Part shown: piece by piece, positions 28,088 to 36,407 of the stretch | Layout: every line of letters starts with the position of its first letter | Numbering within the stretch: the first letter of the stretch is position 1 | Assembly (NCBI RefSeq): GCF_002864045.1 | Contig: NZ_PJPV01000080.1 | Coordinates: 1 to 51,784, forward strand | DNA length: 51,784 nt | From: Endozoicomonas acroporae | GTDB lineage: Bacteria; Pseudomonadota; Gammaproteobacteria; Pseudomonadales; Endozoicomonadaceae | Reading direction: 5' to 3' | Notes under the pieces: model-generated | The model's database searches: none | Seen by the model: the letters and a program-made list of their open reading frames with translations, nothing else | What the model was told of the DNA's origin: nothing | Translations under genes and position numbers: made by a program

Positions 28088-28858
28088 ATGGATTTTCTAA
28101 CATATATTGCCACCGGTGCCGGCGTTGGTTTTGCGGTTGGCCTGACAGGTATCGGCGGCGGTTCATTGATGACACCACTGCTGTTAATGTTTGGCTTTCC
28201 GGCTCATATCGCCATTGGAACGGATCTGATGTATGCAGCCATTACCAAGTCAACCGGAGTCATTGTCCATCATCGTCAGAAAAGTATTGACTGGACACTG
28301 GTCAAAACGCTCTGTGCTGGCAGTCTTCCTGCCACAGTCCTGACAATTGTGCTGCTCAAGTTTTTTTTTGACAGAAGCGCTGATTATAGCCCGATCCTTA
28401 CACTATGCCTTGGGATAATGTTAACCCTCACTGCGCTGTCGCTATTTATGAGTCCTTTTTTGAAAAGAAGACAGCTCTCTGGTGTTTCGATGATTCCACA
28501 GAAATATCAGACGACATTAACATTTATTGCCGGTATTTTCCTCGGGGTTCTGGTCACACTTTCATCGGTGGGTGCCGGAGCGCTGGGCACTGCCGCTATT
28601 GTCCTGCTTTATCCGCTGCTGAAACCCGTCAAGGTAGTGGGTAGCGACCTGGCTCATGCGGTACCGTTAACCTTGCTGGCAGGCTTTGGCCATATCTGGC
28701 TGGGTAATGTTGATTTTGTGCTGTTAGGCAGCCTGCTGATTGGCTCTATCCCTGCTATTTATGTTGGAACCCGTGTCGGCATGAAGCTACCGGATACCTT
28801 CATGCGCATCATATTGGCCATTATTTTGCTCGGACTGGGCCTGAAATACCTTTTTTAA
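28088..28858 (+). CDS. TSUP (TauE/SafE) family membrane exporter
   Basis: 256 aa from ATG 28088, preceded by TGGG; an ATG six bases earlier is also in frame. About eight hydrophobic segments are visible. The family signature GxGGGSLMTPLLLM follows the first helix (GFAVGLTGIGGGSLMTPLL), and a second half-repeat has GVLVTLSSVGAGALGTAAI, the two-fold layout of TSUP proteins. Members move sulfite, sulfonates or other organic anions across the inner membrane. Divergence from cysB makes a sulfur oxyanion the best guess. A palindromic repeat lies downstream. Confidence 0.85.
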   Translation: MDFLTYIATGAGVGFAVGLTGIGGGSLMTPLLLMFGFPAHIAIGTDLMYAAITKSTGVIVHHRQKSIDWTLVKTLCAGSLPATVLTIVLLKFFFDRSADYSPILTLCLGIMLTLTALSLFMSPFLKRRQLSGVSMIPQKYQTTLTFIAGIFLGVLVTLSSVGAGALGTAAIVLLYPLLKPVKVVGSDLAHAVPLTLLAGFGHIWLGNVDFVLLGSLLIGSIPAIYVGTRVGMKLPDTFMRIILAIILLGLGLKYLF

Positions 28859-29229
28859 CCCTATCCAGGGTTGCAGCACTGTGTCAGTTTGAATAAAGTG
28901 GAAAACCCTCACCAGGCCAATGGAAAACCCATGGTTACCAGGGCTTTAAGTAGTTGGCCAAATGGAATCGTATATTTCTGGCTAAGTGGGCAGTTACTAT
29001 GCAAGGCACAACGAAGGGTGTATAGCCTTAGCTATGTGACCGAAGTTGTAACGCCGCAGAGTGACTGACCAATTAGTCAGAAAATACGATTTCATTTGGT
29101 TAACTACTTATACAGGGTGAGGTGACTATCTGTCAGTATGGGTGCCATATTTTCATCTGGCATCAGGGGCATCAGGCCACTGATCAGGAGATTTTAAACC
29201 AGTCTTATTAAAAAAACGGGACCGCGCAC
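28859..29229. other. Intergenic region before aroF, holding repeat family C
   Basis: 371 bp. The repeat at 28947-29110 fills its middle. The rest should carry the aroF promoter; no leader peptide, attenuator or TyrR-type operator could be identified with confidence. Confidence 0.45.
28947..29110. repeat. Palindromic repeat family C (164 bp)
   Basis: The left arm 28947-28984 (TAAGTAGTTGGCCAAATGG...) and the complement of the right arm 29074-29110 (TAAGTAGTTAACCAAATGA...) match over about 37 bases with few differences. The middle contains CAACGAAG-type arms (CAAC...GTTG near 29009 and 29045) around GTATAGCCTTAGCTATGTG. No open frame. Only one copy is seen in the window. It has the look of a non-autonomous mobile element or an extragenic hairpin. 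Confidence 0.75.
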
Positions 29230-30300
29230 ATGGCTGTATTACCCATTGAAGACCTTAATATTCAATCTCAGGAAGTTCTGTTGAGTCCGGAACGCCTTAA
29301 GGCTGTGATTCCGATGACTGAGGCAGCAGCAAAAACGGTTTCTGAAAGCCGTGAAGTAATCAGGGATATTCTCGATGGCAAAGACCATCGCCTGTTTGTG
29401 GTCATAGGCCCATGCTCAATCCACGATGTTGCTGCGGCGAAAGATTATGCCCAACGGCTGAAAGCCCTCAGTGAAGAGCTGAAAGACACATTGTATCTGG
29501 TGATGCGCGTCTATTTTGAAAAGCCAAGAACCACGGTGGGCTGGAAAGGCCTGATCAATGACCCGCATTTGAATGACTCATTTAAAATTGAAGAAGGCCT
29601 GCATATCGGTCGCCGTCTGTTAATGGATGTTGCCGAAATGGGCATTCCTGCCTCTACAGAAGCACTGGACCCGATTTCGCCTCAATATCTTCAGGACCTG
29701 GTTGCCTGGTCTGCAATAGGAGCCAGAACCACTGAGTCGCAGACTCACCGCGAAATGGCCAGCGGCCTGTCCTCGGCCGTTGGCTTTAAAAATGGCACCG
29801 ATGGCGGATTGGAAGTTGCGATCAATGCCCTGCAGTCTGTTTCCAGTCCACACCGTTTTCTCGGGCTGAACGGCCAGGGGCAAGTGGCTGTTACCCATAC
29901 CAGAGGCAACCCCTACGGCCACATTGTTCTGCGTGGTGGTAACGGCAAGCCAAACTACGATTCTGTCAGTGTTGCACTGTGTGAAAAGGCGCTTGAAAAA
30001 GCCGGCATCAAGCCAAATATCATGGTGGATTGTTCCCACGCCAACTCCAATAAGGACCCTGCCCTGCAACCGCTGGTTATGGAGAATGTGACCAACCAGA
30101 TCATTGAAGGCAATCAATCCATTGTCGGTCTGATGGTGGAAAGCAATATTGGCTGGGGCAATCAGAAAATGACTGATAACCTGAACGATCTGCAATACGG
30201 CGTTTCTATTACTGATGCCTGTATTGACTGGAAAACCACGGAGAAGACGCTGCGCAGCATCAGGGATAAATTGAAGGATGTTCTGCCGGGTCGTCGCTAG
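29230..30300 (+). CDS. aroF: 3-deoxy-7-phosphoheptulonate (DAHP) synthase, AroF-like
   Basis: 356 aa. It condenses PEP with erythrose-4-phosphate, the first step of the shikimate pathway. Class I (AroFGH) motifs are unbroken: VIGPCSIHD, VMRVYFEKPRTTVGWKGLIN, GARTTESQTHREMASGLS, GFKNGTDG, and VDCSHANSNKD. STEALDPISPQYLQDL and QVAVTHTRGNPYGHIVLRGG are closer to the tyrosine-sensitive AroF than to AroG or AroH, so tyrosine feedback is likely but not shown. The TAG stop is formed by the first bases of the palindromic repeat that follows. Confidence 0.92.
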   Translation: MAVLPIEDLNIQSQEVLLSPERLKAVIPMTEAAAKTVSESREVIRDILDGKDHRLFVVIGPCSIHDVAAAKDYAQRLKALSEELKDTLYLVMRVYFEKPRTTVGWKGLINDPHLNDSFKIEEGLHIGRRLLMDVAEMGIPASTEALDPISPQYLQDLVAWSAIGARTTESQTHREMASGLSSAVGFKNGTDGGLEVAINALQSVSSPHRFLGLNGQGQVAVTHTRGNPYGHIVLRGGNGKPNYDSVSVALCEKALEKAGIKPNIMVDCSHANSNKDPALQPLVMENVTNQIIEGNQSIVGLMVESNIGWGNQKMTDNLNDLQYGVSITDACIDWKTTEKTLRSIRDKLKDVLPGRR

Positions 30301-30464
30301 GAGGCTGTCCGAGAATAGACTGCCCTACTGCGGCGACAGCAAATTGGTCTAAAAATCCGCTTTTATTCGGCAAATAGCCCCGCTATTCACCTCACAAAAC
30401 CGAATTTTTATCCTCAATTTTCTGTCGTCCTCGCTACGGGCGCTATTCTCGGACAGCCTCCTAG
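30297..30464 (-). repeat. Palindromic repeat family A, copy 3 (168 bp)
   Basis: It begins CTAGGAGGCTGTCCGAGAAT and ends with its inverted copy, finishing CTAG, so the outermost bases are self-complementary. Read on the minus strand it matches copy 2 (9696-9877) almost throughout but lacks a short internal segment. GACAG pairs with CTGTC where copy 2 has GGCAG with CTGCC. The apex AATAGC-GGG-GCTATT is kept. It supplies the aroF stop codon and sits between the 3' ends of convergent genes. Confidence 0.9.
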
Positions 30465-30492
30465 TGCAGCAACTGGCAGATCTGATTTTTAC

Positions 30493-30888
30493 TCACATAA
30501 ACAGCTCGATTTGCTCGGGCTGTTCTTCTATTGCGGTGATCATTTTACCCTCTTCAACCTGAACAGGCTCAACCACACCCGGAAGCGATAACTGAGTATC
30601 CGGTGGTGTAAAGATCTCCATCGTCTGCTTTTTGCCATAACTGACTTTACGTTCCACCGGCATATTACTGATTCTTCGATCAAGAATCGCTGAACAGATC
30701 ATGCAGACAGTGGATAGATGGCCATTAACCAGCACCTCGTAGCGACAGTCACTGTTCAGGACTTCGGTACAAAGCGTACGGTCACTTCTTGACTCAATAT
30801 CCAGATTTGCCTCAACCAGATGGCGCACAGCACTGCCGTCTTCGGTGACAAAAAAATTGGATAAAATGGCCTGTTTATAACGCTTCAC
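30493..30888 (-). CDS. Hypothetical protein with CxxC motif
   Basis: 131 aa from a GTG start with CGGA upstream. I do not recognise a family. It contains four cysteines in its first half, the last two as CMIC, in the segment VNGHLSTVCMICSAILDRRI, which could bind a metal or form a redox pair. The second half is acidic and Pro/Glu-rich, ending EEQPEQIELFM. No signal peptide or membrane segment. It lies upstream of greB in the reverse direction, convergent with aroF. Confidence 0.6.
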   Translation of the reverse strand: MKRYKQAILSNFFVTEDGSAVRHLVEANLDIESRSDRTLCTEVLNSDCRYEVLVNGHLSTVCMICSAILDRRISNMPVERKVSYGKKQTMEIFTPPDTQLSLPGVVEPVQVEEGKMITAIEEQPEQIELFM

Positions 30889-31045
30889 AGTTCCGTCGGA
30901 CTACCGGGTGAGTAAATGAGCTTGGGATTTCAAAAAGGCGGGAAAAGATACACCATTATTTCAGAGAGTTATACCGATATCTTTACCCTTTTCTCAACAG
31001 GCGGTAAAAATACCATTAATAAAACATGAAAAACCATAGCTTTCC

Positions 31046-31534
31046 CTATTCAACATCAGAAAAAGGCTGATATTGTATTTTATTGATCAACCAGATCTTG
31101 CGTCCACCCGGTGCATTGACCACCACTTCATCGTCTACCTGACGCCCAACCATTGCCCTGGCCATGGGGGAATCGATGGTAATGTGGTTGTTTTTCACAT
31201 CTATCTCATCGGCACCCACTATACGACAATGGAGTATTTCACCTTCTTCGCTTTCCAGCTCAACCCAGGCACCGAAAAAAGCCTTGCCTTCCTGCTCTGG
31301 CGAATAATCGACAACCTTCAGGATTTCAAGCCGCTTGGTCAGGTAGCGTATGCGTCGGTCAATTTCCCGGAGCTGCCGCTTGCCCTCTTTATATTCTGCA
31401 TTCTCACTGCGGTCCCCAAGCGCTGCGGCCTCAGAAACAGCCTGCGTGACTTCAGGGCGCTTAATTCGCCACAGATACTGAAGCTCCTGCTCAAGATTTT
31501 CTTTCCCGGCACGGGTAATAAGGGGAGACTTCAT
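31046..31534 (-). CDS. greB: Transcript cleavage factor GreB
   Basis: 162 aa. GreB rescues backtracked RNA polymerase by stimulating cleavage of the nascent RNA 3' end. The coiled-coil tip LGDRSENAEYKEGKRQLREI carries the acidic D and E residues that reach the polymerase active site. VDYSPEQEGKAFFGAWVELE and ISIDSPMAR-like ITIDSPMARAMVG are typical of GreB rather than GreA (KTPLITR-type start, YLWRIKRPEV). The start has no strong ribosome site. Confidence 0.94.
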   Translation of the reverse strand: MKSPLITRAGKENLEQELQYLWRIKRPEVTQAVSEAAALGDRSENAEYKEGKRQLREIDRRIRYLTKRLEILKVVDYSPEQEGKAFFGAWVELESEEGEILHCRIVGADEIDVKNNHITIDSPMARAMVGRQVDDEVVVNAPGGRKIWLINKIQYQPFSDVE

Positions 31535-31624
31535 AGGGGGGCACCGAACACCAACGGTAAAATTGAAACAACATTGAAAAAACGGAGAAAGGAAGTGGAT
31601 GCCACCTCCCTCTATTGATCTGCC

Positions 31625-32206
31625 TTATTTGTAAAAAGCATTCTCAGTATTACTGTGATCCGTCACATCGCGAACGCCTTTCAGCTCCGGAATACGCTCC
31701 ATCAGTGTTTTTTCAACACCATCCTTGAGGGTCATATCGACCGCAGCGCACCCCTGGCAACCACCGCCAAACTGCAGAACAGCAATACCATCATCCAGTT
31801 CCACCAGGGATACCACGCCACCGTGGGAAGCCAGCCCGGGATTCACTTCCATTTGCAGGAAGTAGTTGATCTTCATATCCAGAGGGCTGTCTTCATTAAC
31901 GTTGGGCATCTTGGCGTTGGGTGCCTTGATGGTCAGCTGACCACCCAGCTTGTCTTCAGCAAAATCAACCACCGCTTCTTCAAGAAATGGCTCACTGGTG
32001 CCTTCAACATGGCAGTTGAAATACTCAAGCTCCAGCGTCAGATCACCCTCTTTCTCTTCCCCTGGCTTGCAATAGGCCAGGCAGGTTTCCGCATGAGGCG
32101 TGCCGGGGTTGCTGACAAACAGGCGTACACCAATCCCCTCAACCCCCTGTTTTTCTAATAATTGGGCAAGATACTTCTGTGCGGCTTCAGTGAATGTAAT
32201 GTTCAA
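31625..32206 (-). CDS. nfuA: Fe/S biogenesis protein NfuA
   Basis: 193 aa. NfuA is a [4Fe-4S] carrier that delivers clusters to target enzymes such as aconitase and lipoate synthase, especially under oxidative stress. It has an N-terminal degenerate A-type domain ([20 protein letters not shown]) and a C-terminal Nfu domain with the cluster-binding GGGCQGC (C150, C153), followed by [12 protein letters not shown]. The start is a TTG with AGGAAG 7 nt upstream. It is divergent from the SDR-like gene. AcnD in this window is a plausible client. Confidence 0.95.
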   Translation of the reverse strand: MNITFTEAAQKYLAQLLEKQGVEGIGVRLFVSNPGTPHAETCLAYCKPGEEKEGDLTLELEYFNCHVEGTSEPFLEEAVVDFAEDKLGGQLTIKAPNAKMPNVNEDSPLDMKINYFLQMEVNPGLASHGGVVSLVELDDGIAVLQFGGGCQGCAAVDMTLKDGVEKTLMERIPELKGVRDVTDHSNTENAFYK

Positions 32207-32378
32207 CGCAACACTTCCTCTATTAACTTCAGGGCTATTCTATGTCATTGGGGCGCTTCAGAGAATCCCTACCTGGCAACTCGGTTATTCAAAACGGTTT
32301 CATTTAAAGAGACAATCGGAGAGAATAGTTCGCATTTGCAATTCATCGTCCTTTTCCTCGACAAGCAAGAGACCGATA

Positions 32379-33194
32379 ATGAAAGAAACCATCAGCATTC
32401 TGGGTTGTGGCTGGCTGGGCATGCCATTGGGCGAACGACTGGTGAAAGATGGCTATCCAGTCAAGGGATCAACCACCCGGGAGGAAAAGCTGGAAGCTAT
32501 TTCTGCGGTTGGCATGAAGCCTTATATTATCGGTCTTTCACCAGAGCCTGAGGGTGATATTGACTCGTTTCTTGCTACCGATATTCTCTTTATCAATATT
32601 CCACCCGGAAAAGGCGATGGCCAACCCCTCTTTTACCTTCGCCAGATGAAGGCACTGCTTAACCGCATTGAGCAGTCCCGGGTTAAAAAAATTATTCTGA
32701 TCAGTGCCACCTCCGTTTACCCGCAAAATAACGTTGAAGTAACGGAAGACGATGCCGTTCGCATTGAGTCTCCCTTCTCTGATACTGCCTGGCTGGATAT
32801 TGAGCAGCTGTTCACGGACCATGACGACCTGAAAACCACGGTGCTTCGCTTCTCAGGCCTTATTGGCGGTGAATATCAGCCAGGGCGCTACTTTTCCGGC
32901 AAAGAGCTGGGCGGCGCTGATGATCCGGTGAATATGATACACCGGGAAGACTGCCTGCAAATCATCGGGCAGATCATTGCCAAAAACCTGTTTGGGGAAA
33001 TTTTCAACGCCTCCGCAGATGCGCACCCTACCCGTCGCCAGCTCTATACCAAGTCCTGCGAAATCATGGACATCGAACCCCCGATCTTTATCGATAAACC
33101 CATGCCTTACCGACTGGTGAATTGCGATAAATTGAAAAAAGCGCTGAACTATCAGTTTGTTTATCCGGACCCGCTGGAAGCGCTGGAAGTCTGA
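32379..33194 (+). CDS. NAD(P)-binding epimerase/dehydratase-like protein (YeeZ type)
   Basis: 271 aa. I start at ATG 32379; the open frame reaches back to 32100 over the nfuA start but that part is not family-like. The N-terminal Rossmann motif ILGCGWLGMPLGERL binds NAD(P). IILISATSVYP carries the serine and tyrosine region of extended short-chain dehydrogenases, though the YxxxK motif is not clear, and LRFSGLIGGEYQPGRYFSG follows. It resembles the YeeZ group of uncharacterised SDR proteins. Substrate unknown. It is convergent with cysG across a perfect 10-bp hairpin. Confidence 0.8.
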   Translation: MKETISILGCGWLGMPLGERLVKDGYPVKGSTTREEKLEAISAVGMKPYIIGLSPEPEGDIDSFLATDILFINIPPGKGDGQPLFYLRQMKALLNRIEQSRVKKIILISATSVYPQNNVEVTEDDAVRIESPFSDTAWLDIEQLFTDHDDLKTTVLRFSGLIGGEYQPGRYFSGKELGGADDPVNMIHREDCLQIIGQIIAKNLFGEIFNASADAHPTRRQLYTKSCEIMDIEPPIFIDKPMPYRLVNCDKLKKALNYQFVYPDPLEALEV

Positions 33195-33202
33195 TTTACA
33201 GG

Positions 33203-33227
33203 CTTCTGGAACTTATTGTTCCAGAAG
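33203..33227. terminator. Convergent hairpin between the SDR-like gene and cysG
   Basis: CTTCTGGAAC (33203-33212) pairs perfectly with GTTCCAGAAG (33218-33227) around TTATT. The cysG stop codon lies in the loop. No T run follows on either strand, so it may be a weak or Rho-assisted bidirectional terminator. Confidence 0.5.
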
Positions 33228-34610
33228 CGTCTCATTGTTATACCAGCTTAAGGTCTCATGAAGCGTCACCACGCTGCCCACAATGATCAATGTGGGGGCC
33301 CTTACCGTTTCTGACTCAATAATCGTGTTAATGGTTGCCAGGGTGCCCTTGAACACCCGCTGGTTCCGGGTGGTACCCTGTTGAATCAAGGCAATGGGCG
33401 TCTGTGCATCCCTGCCATGATCCATTAACTCCTGGCAGATACGGGGAAGCCCCAGCAACCCCATGTAGAACACCAGCGTTTGACCGGGGTCCAGCATTTC
33501 CTGCCAGTTCAGGGCGTAGCCACCATCTTTCAGATGCCCGGTGACAAAGCGGACAGACTGGGCGTGATCCCGGTGCGTCAGGGGAATACCGGCATAACTG
33601 GCACAGCCGGAAGCAGCAGTAATACCAGGCACCACCTGGAAAGGAATACCCTCACTGGCCAGCGTTTCAATCTCTTCACCACCACGCCCAAAGATAAAGG
33701 GGTCGCCGCCCTTCAACCGCAAAACCCGCTTGCCCTCTTTAGCCAATGCAACCAGCAGGGCATTGATTTCTTCCTGGGGTCGTGTGTGTCGATCCCGCTT
33801 TTTACCAACGTAGATATAATCGGCATCCCTACGACAAAGTGCCAGAACATCTTCAGACACCAGCCGGTCATGCAGCACAACATCGGCCTGCTGCATTAAC
33901 CGCAGCGCTTTAAATGTCAGCAGGTCTGGATCGCCCGGGCCTCCACCCACCAAATACACTTCGCCGGTTTTCTGCTCCGATGTGTTGGCCAGAGTCTGTT
34001 CAATCAAACTACGTGCCCCCTGCAGATCACCTGCCAGCGCCTTTTCCGCAGCAGGCCCTGCCAACACGTTCTCCCAGAAATACCGGCGGTCATTGATCTC
34101 ACTGAACCGGGCCTTGACCATATCGCGACACTCACCTGCCAGTGCCGCCAGACGGCCATATCCACGGGGCAACAGCGTCTCCAGTTTCTGCCGCAGGAGA
34201 CGGGCCAGAACCGGTGCTTTACCACCGGTGGAAAAGGCAACCACCACCGGAGAGCGATCAACAATCGCCGGCATTACCGCATTACCGGCTTGTGCGTCAT
34301 CCACCACATTAACAAACAGCTGTCGCTGCTGTGCCACCCTGGCTACCTGGCGGTTAACAGCCTCATCGTCCGTTGCCGCAATGACCAGACAAACATCGTC
34401 CAGGTGATGATTTTCAAAGGGTTTTTCCAGCAATTGGTGATCACCGCTGGCAAGAAACTCACGAATTTCTGCTGATATCTCTCTGGCCACCACTCGAATA
34501 TTGGCACCAGAGGCGTTGAGAAGCCTGATTTTACGCAGGGCGATATCGCCACCACCCACCACCAGACAGCGCTGGTTACGTACCTGTAGAAATAATGGCA
34601 GATAGTCCAT
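33213..34610 (-). CDS. cysG: Siroheme synthase (trifunctional)
   Basis: 465 aa. It makes siroheme from uroporphyrinogen III: methylation at two positions, oxidation to sirohydrochlorin and iron insertion. The N-terminal part (1-~200) is the dehydrogenase/ferrochelatase with NAD-binding VVGGGDIALRKIRLL and the FSTGGKAPVLARLLR helix. The C-terminal part (~215-460) is the SAM-dependent methyltransferase with VYLVGGGPGDPDLLTFKALR, LKGGDPFIFGRGGEE and GITAASGCASYAGIPLTHRD. Siroheme serves sulfite and nitrite reductases; cysB is 6.7 kb away. Confidence 0.96.
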   Translation of the reverse strand: MDYLPLFLQVRNQRCLVVGGGDIALRKIRLLNASGANIRVVAREISAEIREFLASGDHQLLEKPFENHHLDDVCLVIAATDDEAVNRQVARVAQQRQLFVNVVDDAQAGNAVMPAIVDRSPVVVAFSTGGKAPVLARLLRQKLETLLPRGYGRLAALAGECRDMVKARFSEINDRRYFWENVLAGPAAEKALAGDLQGARSLIEQTLANTSEQKTGEVYLVGGGPGDPDLLTFKALRLMQQADVVLHDRLVSEDVLALCRRDADYIYVGKKRDRHTRPQEEINALLVALAKEGKRVLRLKGGDPFIFGRGGEEIETLASEGIPFQVVPGITAASGCASYAGIPLTHRDHAQSVRFVTGHLKDGGYALNWQEMLDPGQTLVFYMGLLGLPRICQELMDHGRDAQTPIALIQQGTTRNQRVFKGTLATINTIIESETVRAPTLIIVGSVVTLHETLSWYNNETLLEQ

Positions 34611-35007
34611 GTTTTTCTCGTTATTGATAAAGCTCTGTTGACATACGCATGCAGGCCCGGATTATGTAAGCCTGCGGTCCGACTGACTGGACCATGGATG
34701 ACAGGATTTTACCAGCATACGACAGAATAAATATAACAATGTTTTCTTATCTTCTATTATTAAAAGTTATAAAAAGCCGGGAGCTGGACTGAGGATAGGG
34801 AAAAATCCGACTTCCCACTTATACGACTATAAGAGTACAGTTGATAGTAAATATGACGATATAGCTTTTTATACTGCTGTTGCATCACTCCGACATAACC
34901 ATAAAGAGAATGCTATACAGTTCATGGCTGTTTATATCCGAATGAGACCACTCCCCTCTTTCACGGATGGAAACGCGCTTCAGGCCCCTATCATTGTTAG
35001 TCGCTTT
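34611..35007. other. Divergent region between cysG and the MATE transporter
   Basis: About 400 bp. It is AT-rich at 34710-34870 and probably holds promoters for both genes. If the MATE gene starts at the upstream ATG 34924, the last 84 bp are coding. No repeat, RNA gene or terminator recognised. Confidence 0.4.
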
Positions 35008-36387
35008 ATGACCAGTCAAACTATTGAAAACCCAGCCCCAAACAGGGACTTCCTGCGCAATCTCTGGCAATTGGCACTGCCTATATCCCTGCAATCCATG
35101 ATGTTCTCAATGCTTGGATTGATCGATATCTTCATGGTCTCCATGCTGGGTGAAACAGAAGTTGCTGCGGTAGGCATGGGCAACCGGATTTTCTTCTTTA
35201 ACCTGATTCTGATCGCTGCCCTGGGCAGTGGCATGAGCATTCTGGCGGCGCAGTATATCGGTGCCCGAAATATGGATGGCTTGCGCAGGACGCTGGTTCA
35301 GACGATCATTGCCACACTGGCCATCACCACCCCATTTGTCATTGTCTACCTGCTCTTTCCAGAACAGATCATGGGCCTGATCAGTGAAGATCTCACGCTG
35401 AAGGCTCTGGGCAGCAGCTATCTATTCATCACGGCCCCCTCCTTTCTCTGCATAGCGGTCACCATCCCGCTGGAAGCCCTGCTGAGAACCAATAACGACG
35501 CAAAAACACCGACACGCATCGGTTTTATCACCATTCTTATGAATGTGCTGTTTAATTATCTGCTGATCTATGGCCATTTTGGCTTTCCAGCCCTCGGGGT
35601 TGCCGGTTCTGCATGGGGAACAACCATTTCCCGGTTGATTCAGGTGGGCTTGCTTATCTATTACATCCTTGAGGTTCGCCCGGGGCTCAAACCGGTAAAA
35701 GCTGACCTGTTGCAATGCAAGAGTCGTAAACACTGGATGAAATACATCGGCATCTGTGTTCCCATGCTGATTCAGGACGGCCTCTGGTCATTTGGCCTGG
35801 TGCTTTACAACCTGATGTTTGCCCAGATGGGGGTTGTTGAGCTGGCGGTGATGAGCGCCATCTCTTCCGTCGAAGGCGTGCTGATTTCCCTGTTTATCGG
35901 GTTCGCTATCGCTACCTCAATCATACTCGGGAAGGAGCTCGGCGCTGGAGAATTTGAGCTGGCCTGGAAACAGAGCCGTTATTTTATGCTGGTCGCCCCG
36001 GCCACCGCCCTGATAATCGGCGTTGTCACCCTGATTTTCAATGAGCAGATCGTCGGAATGTTCGGCAAATTTCAGGGTGACACCTTGAAAATGGCCAGTG
36101 AAGTGCTGATTATTGCCGGATTTGCCCTATGCATCCGGGTCATCAACCTGACCGGGATTGTTGGTGTACTGCGCAGCGGCGGCGATGTGAAAGCCACGGC
36201 AGCCATCAATATTATTGGTATGTGGTTTGTCGGTGTACCGCTGACCTGGGCAGCGGTGAACATCTGGCATTGGCCACTGCATCTGGTGTTTATCTGCGCT
36301 CTGATGGAAGAAGTGACTAAAGCGATTCTGGTCCTTTACCGGGTGCTGGCAAAATACTGGTTGAAGAATCTTACAGTTGAATGCTAA
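35008..36387 (+). CDS. MATE family multidrug/Na+ or H+ antiporter
   Basis: 459 aa from ATG 35008, the usual MATE length; an in-frame ATG at 34924 would add 28 residues, and neither has a strong ribosome site. About twelve hydrophobic helices in two halves are visible. The first half opens LWQLALPISLQSMMFSMLGL then IDIFMVSMLGETEVAAVGMG, the usual MATE beginning, and AWGTTISRLIQVGLL recurs near the middle. Exports cationic drugs or metabolites using an ion gradient; specific substrate unknown. Three bases after the stop is a solo end of repeat family B. Confidence 0.87.
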   Translation: MTSQTIENPAPNRDFLRNLWQLALPISLQSMMFSMLGLIDIFMVSMLGETEVAAVGMGNRIFFFNLILIAALGSGMSILAAQYIGARNMDGLRRTLVQTIIATLAITTPFVIVYLLFPEQIMGLISEDLTLKALGSSYLFITAPSFLCIAVTIPLEALLRTNNDAKTPTRIGFITILMNVLFNYLLIYGHFGFPALGVAGSAWGTTISRLIQVGLLIYYILEVRPGLKPVKADLLQCKSRKHWMKYIGICVPMLIQDGLWSFGLVLYNLMFAQMGVVELAVMSAISSVEGVLISLFIGFAIATSIILGKELGAGEFELAWKQSRYFMLVAPATALIIGVVTLIFNEQIVGMFGKFQGDTLKMASEVLIIAGFALCIRVINLTGIVGVLRSGGDVKATAAINIIGMWFVGVPLTWAAVNIWHWPLHLVFICALMEEVTKAILVLYRVLAKYWLKNLTVEC

Positions 36388-36389
36388 CC

Positions 36390-36407
36390 AGCCCGGATAT
36401 TTCATAA
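36390..36407. repeat. Solo end of repeat family B
   Basis: AGCCCGGATATTTCATAA, the same as the left end of the full element at 47878-48045. It begins 3 nt after the MATE stop and contains the TGA stop of the first BIR gene (36402-36404 on the complement). There is no matching right end nearby. Confidence 0.7.

Noticed and set aside
27958..28290. A 110-aa frame overlapping the start of the TSUP gene
   Set aside because: Out of frame with a clear TSUP protein; no motif.
32100..32378. N-terminal extension of the SDR-like frame
   Set aside because: It overlaps nfuA and its start region on the other strand; the family-typical Rossmann start begins at 32379.
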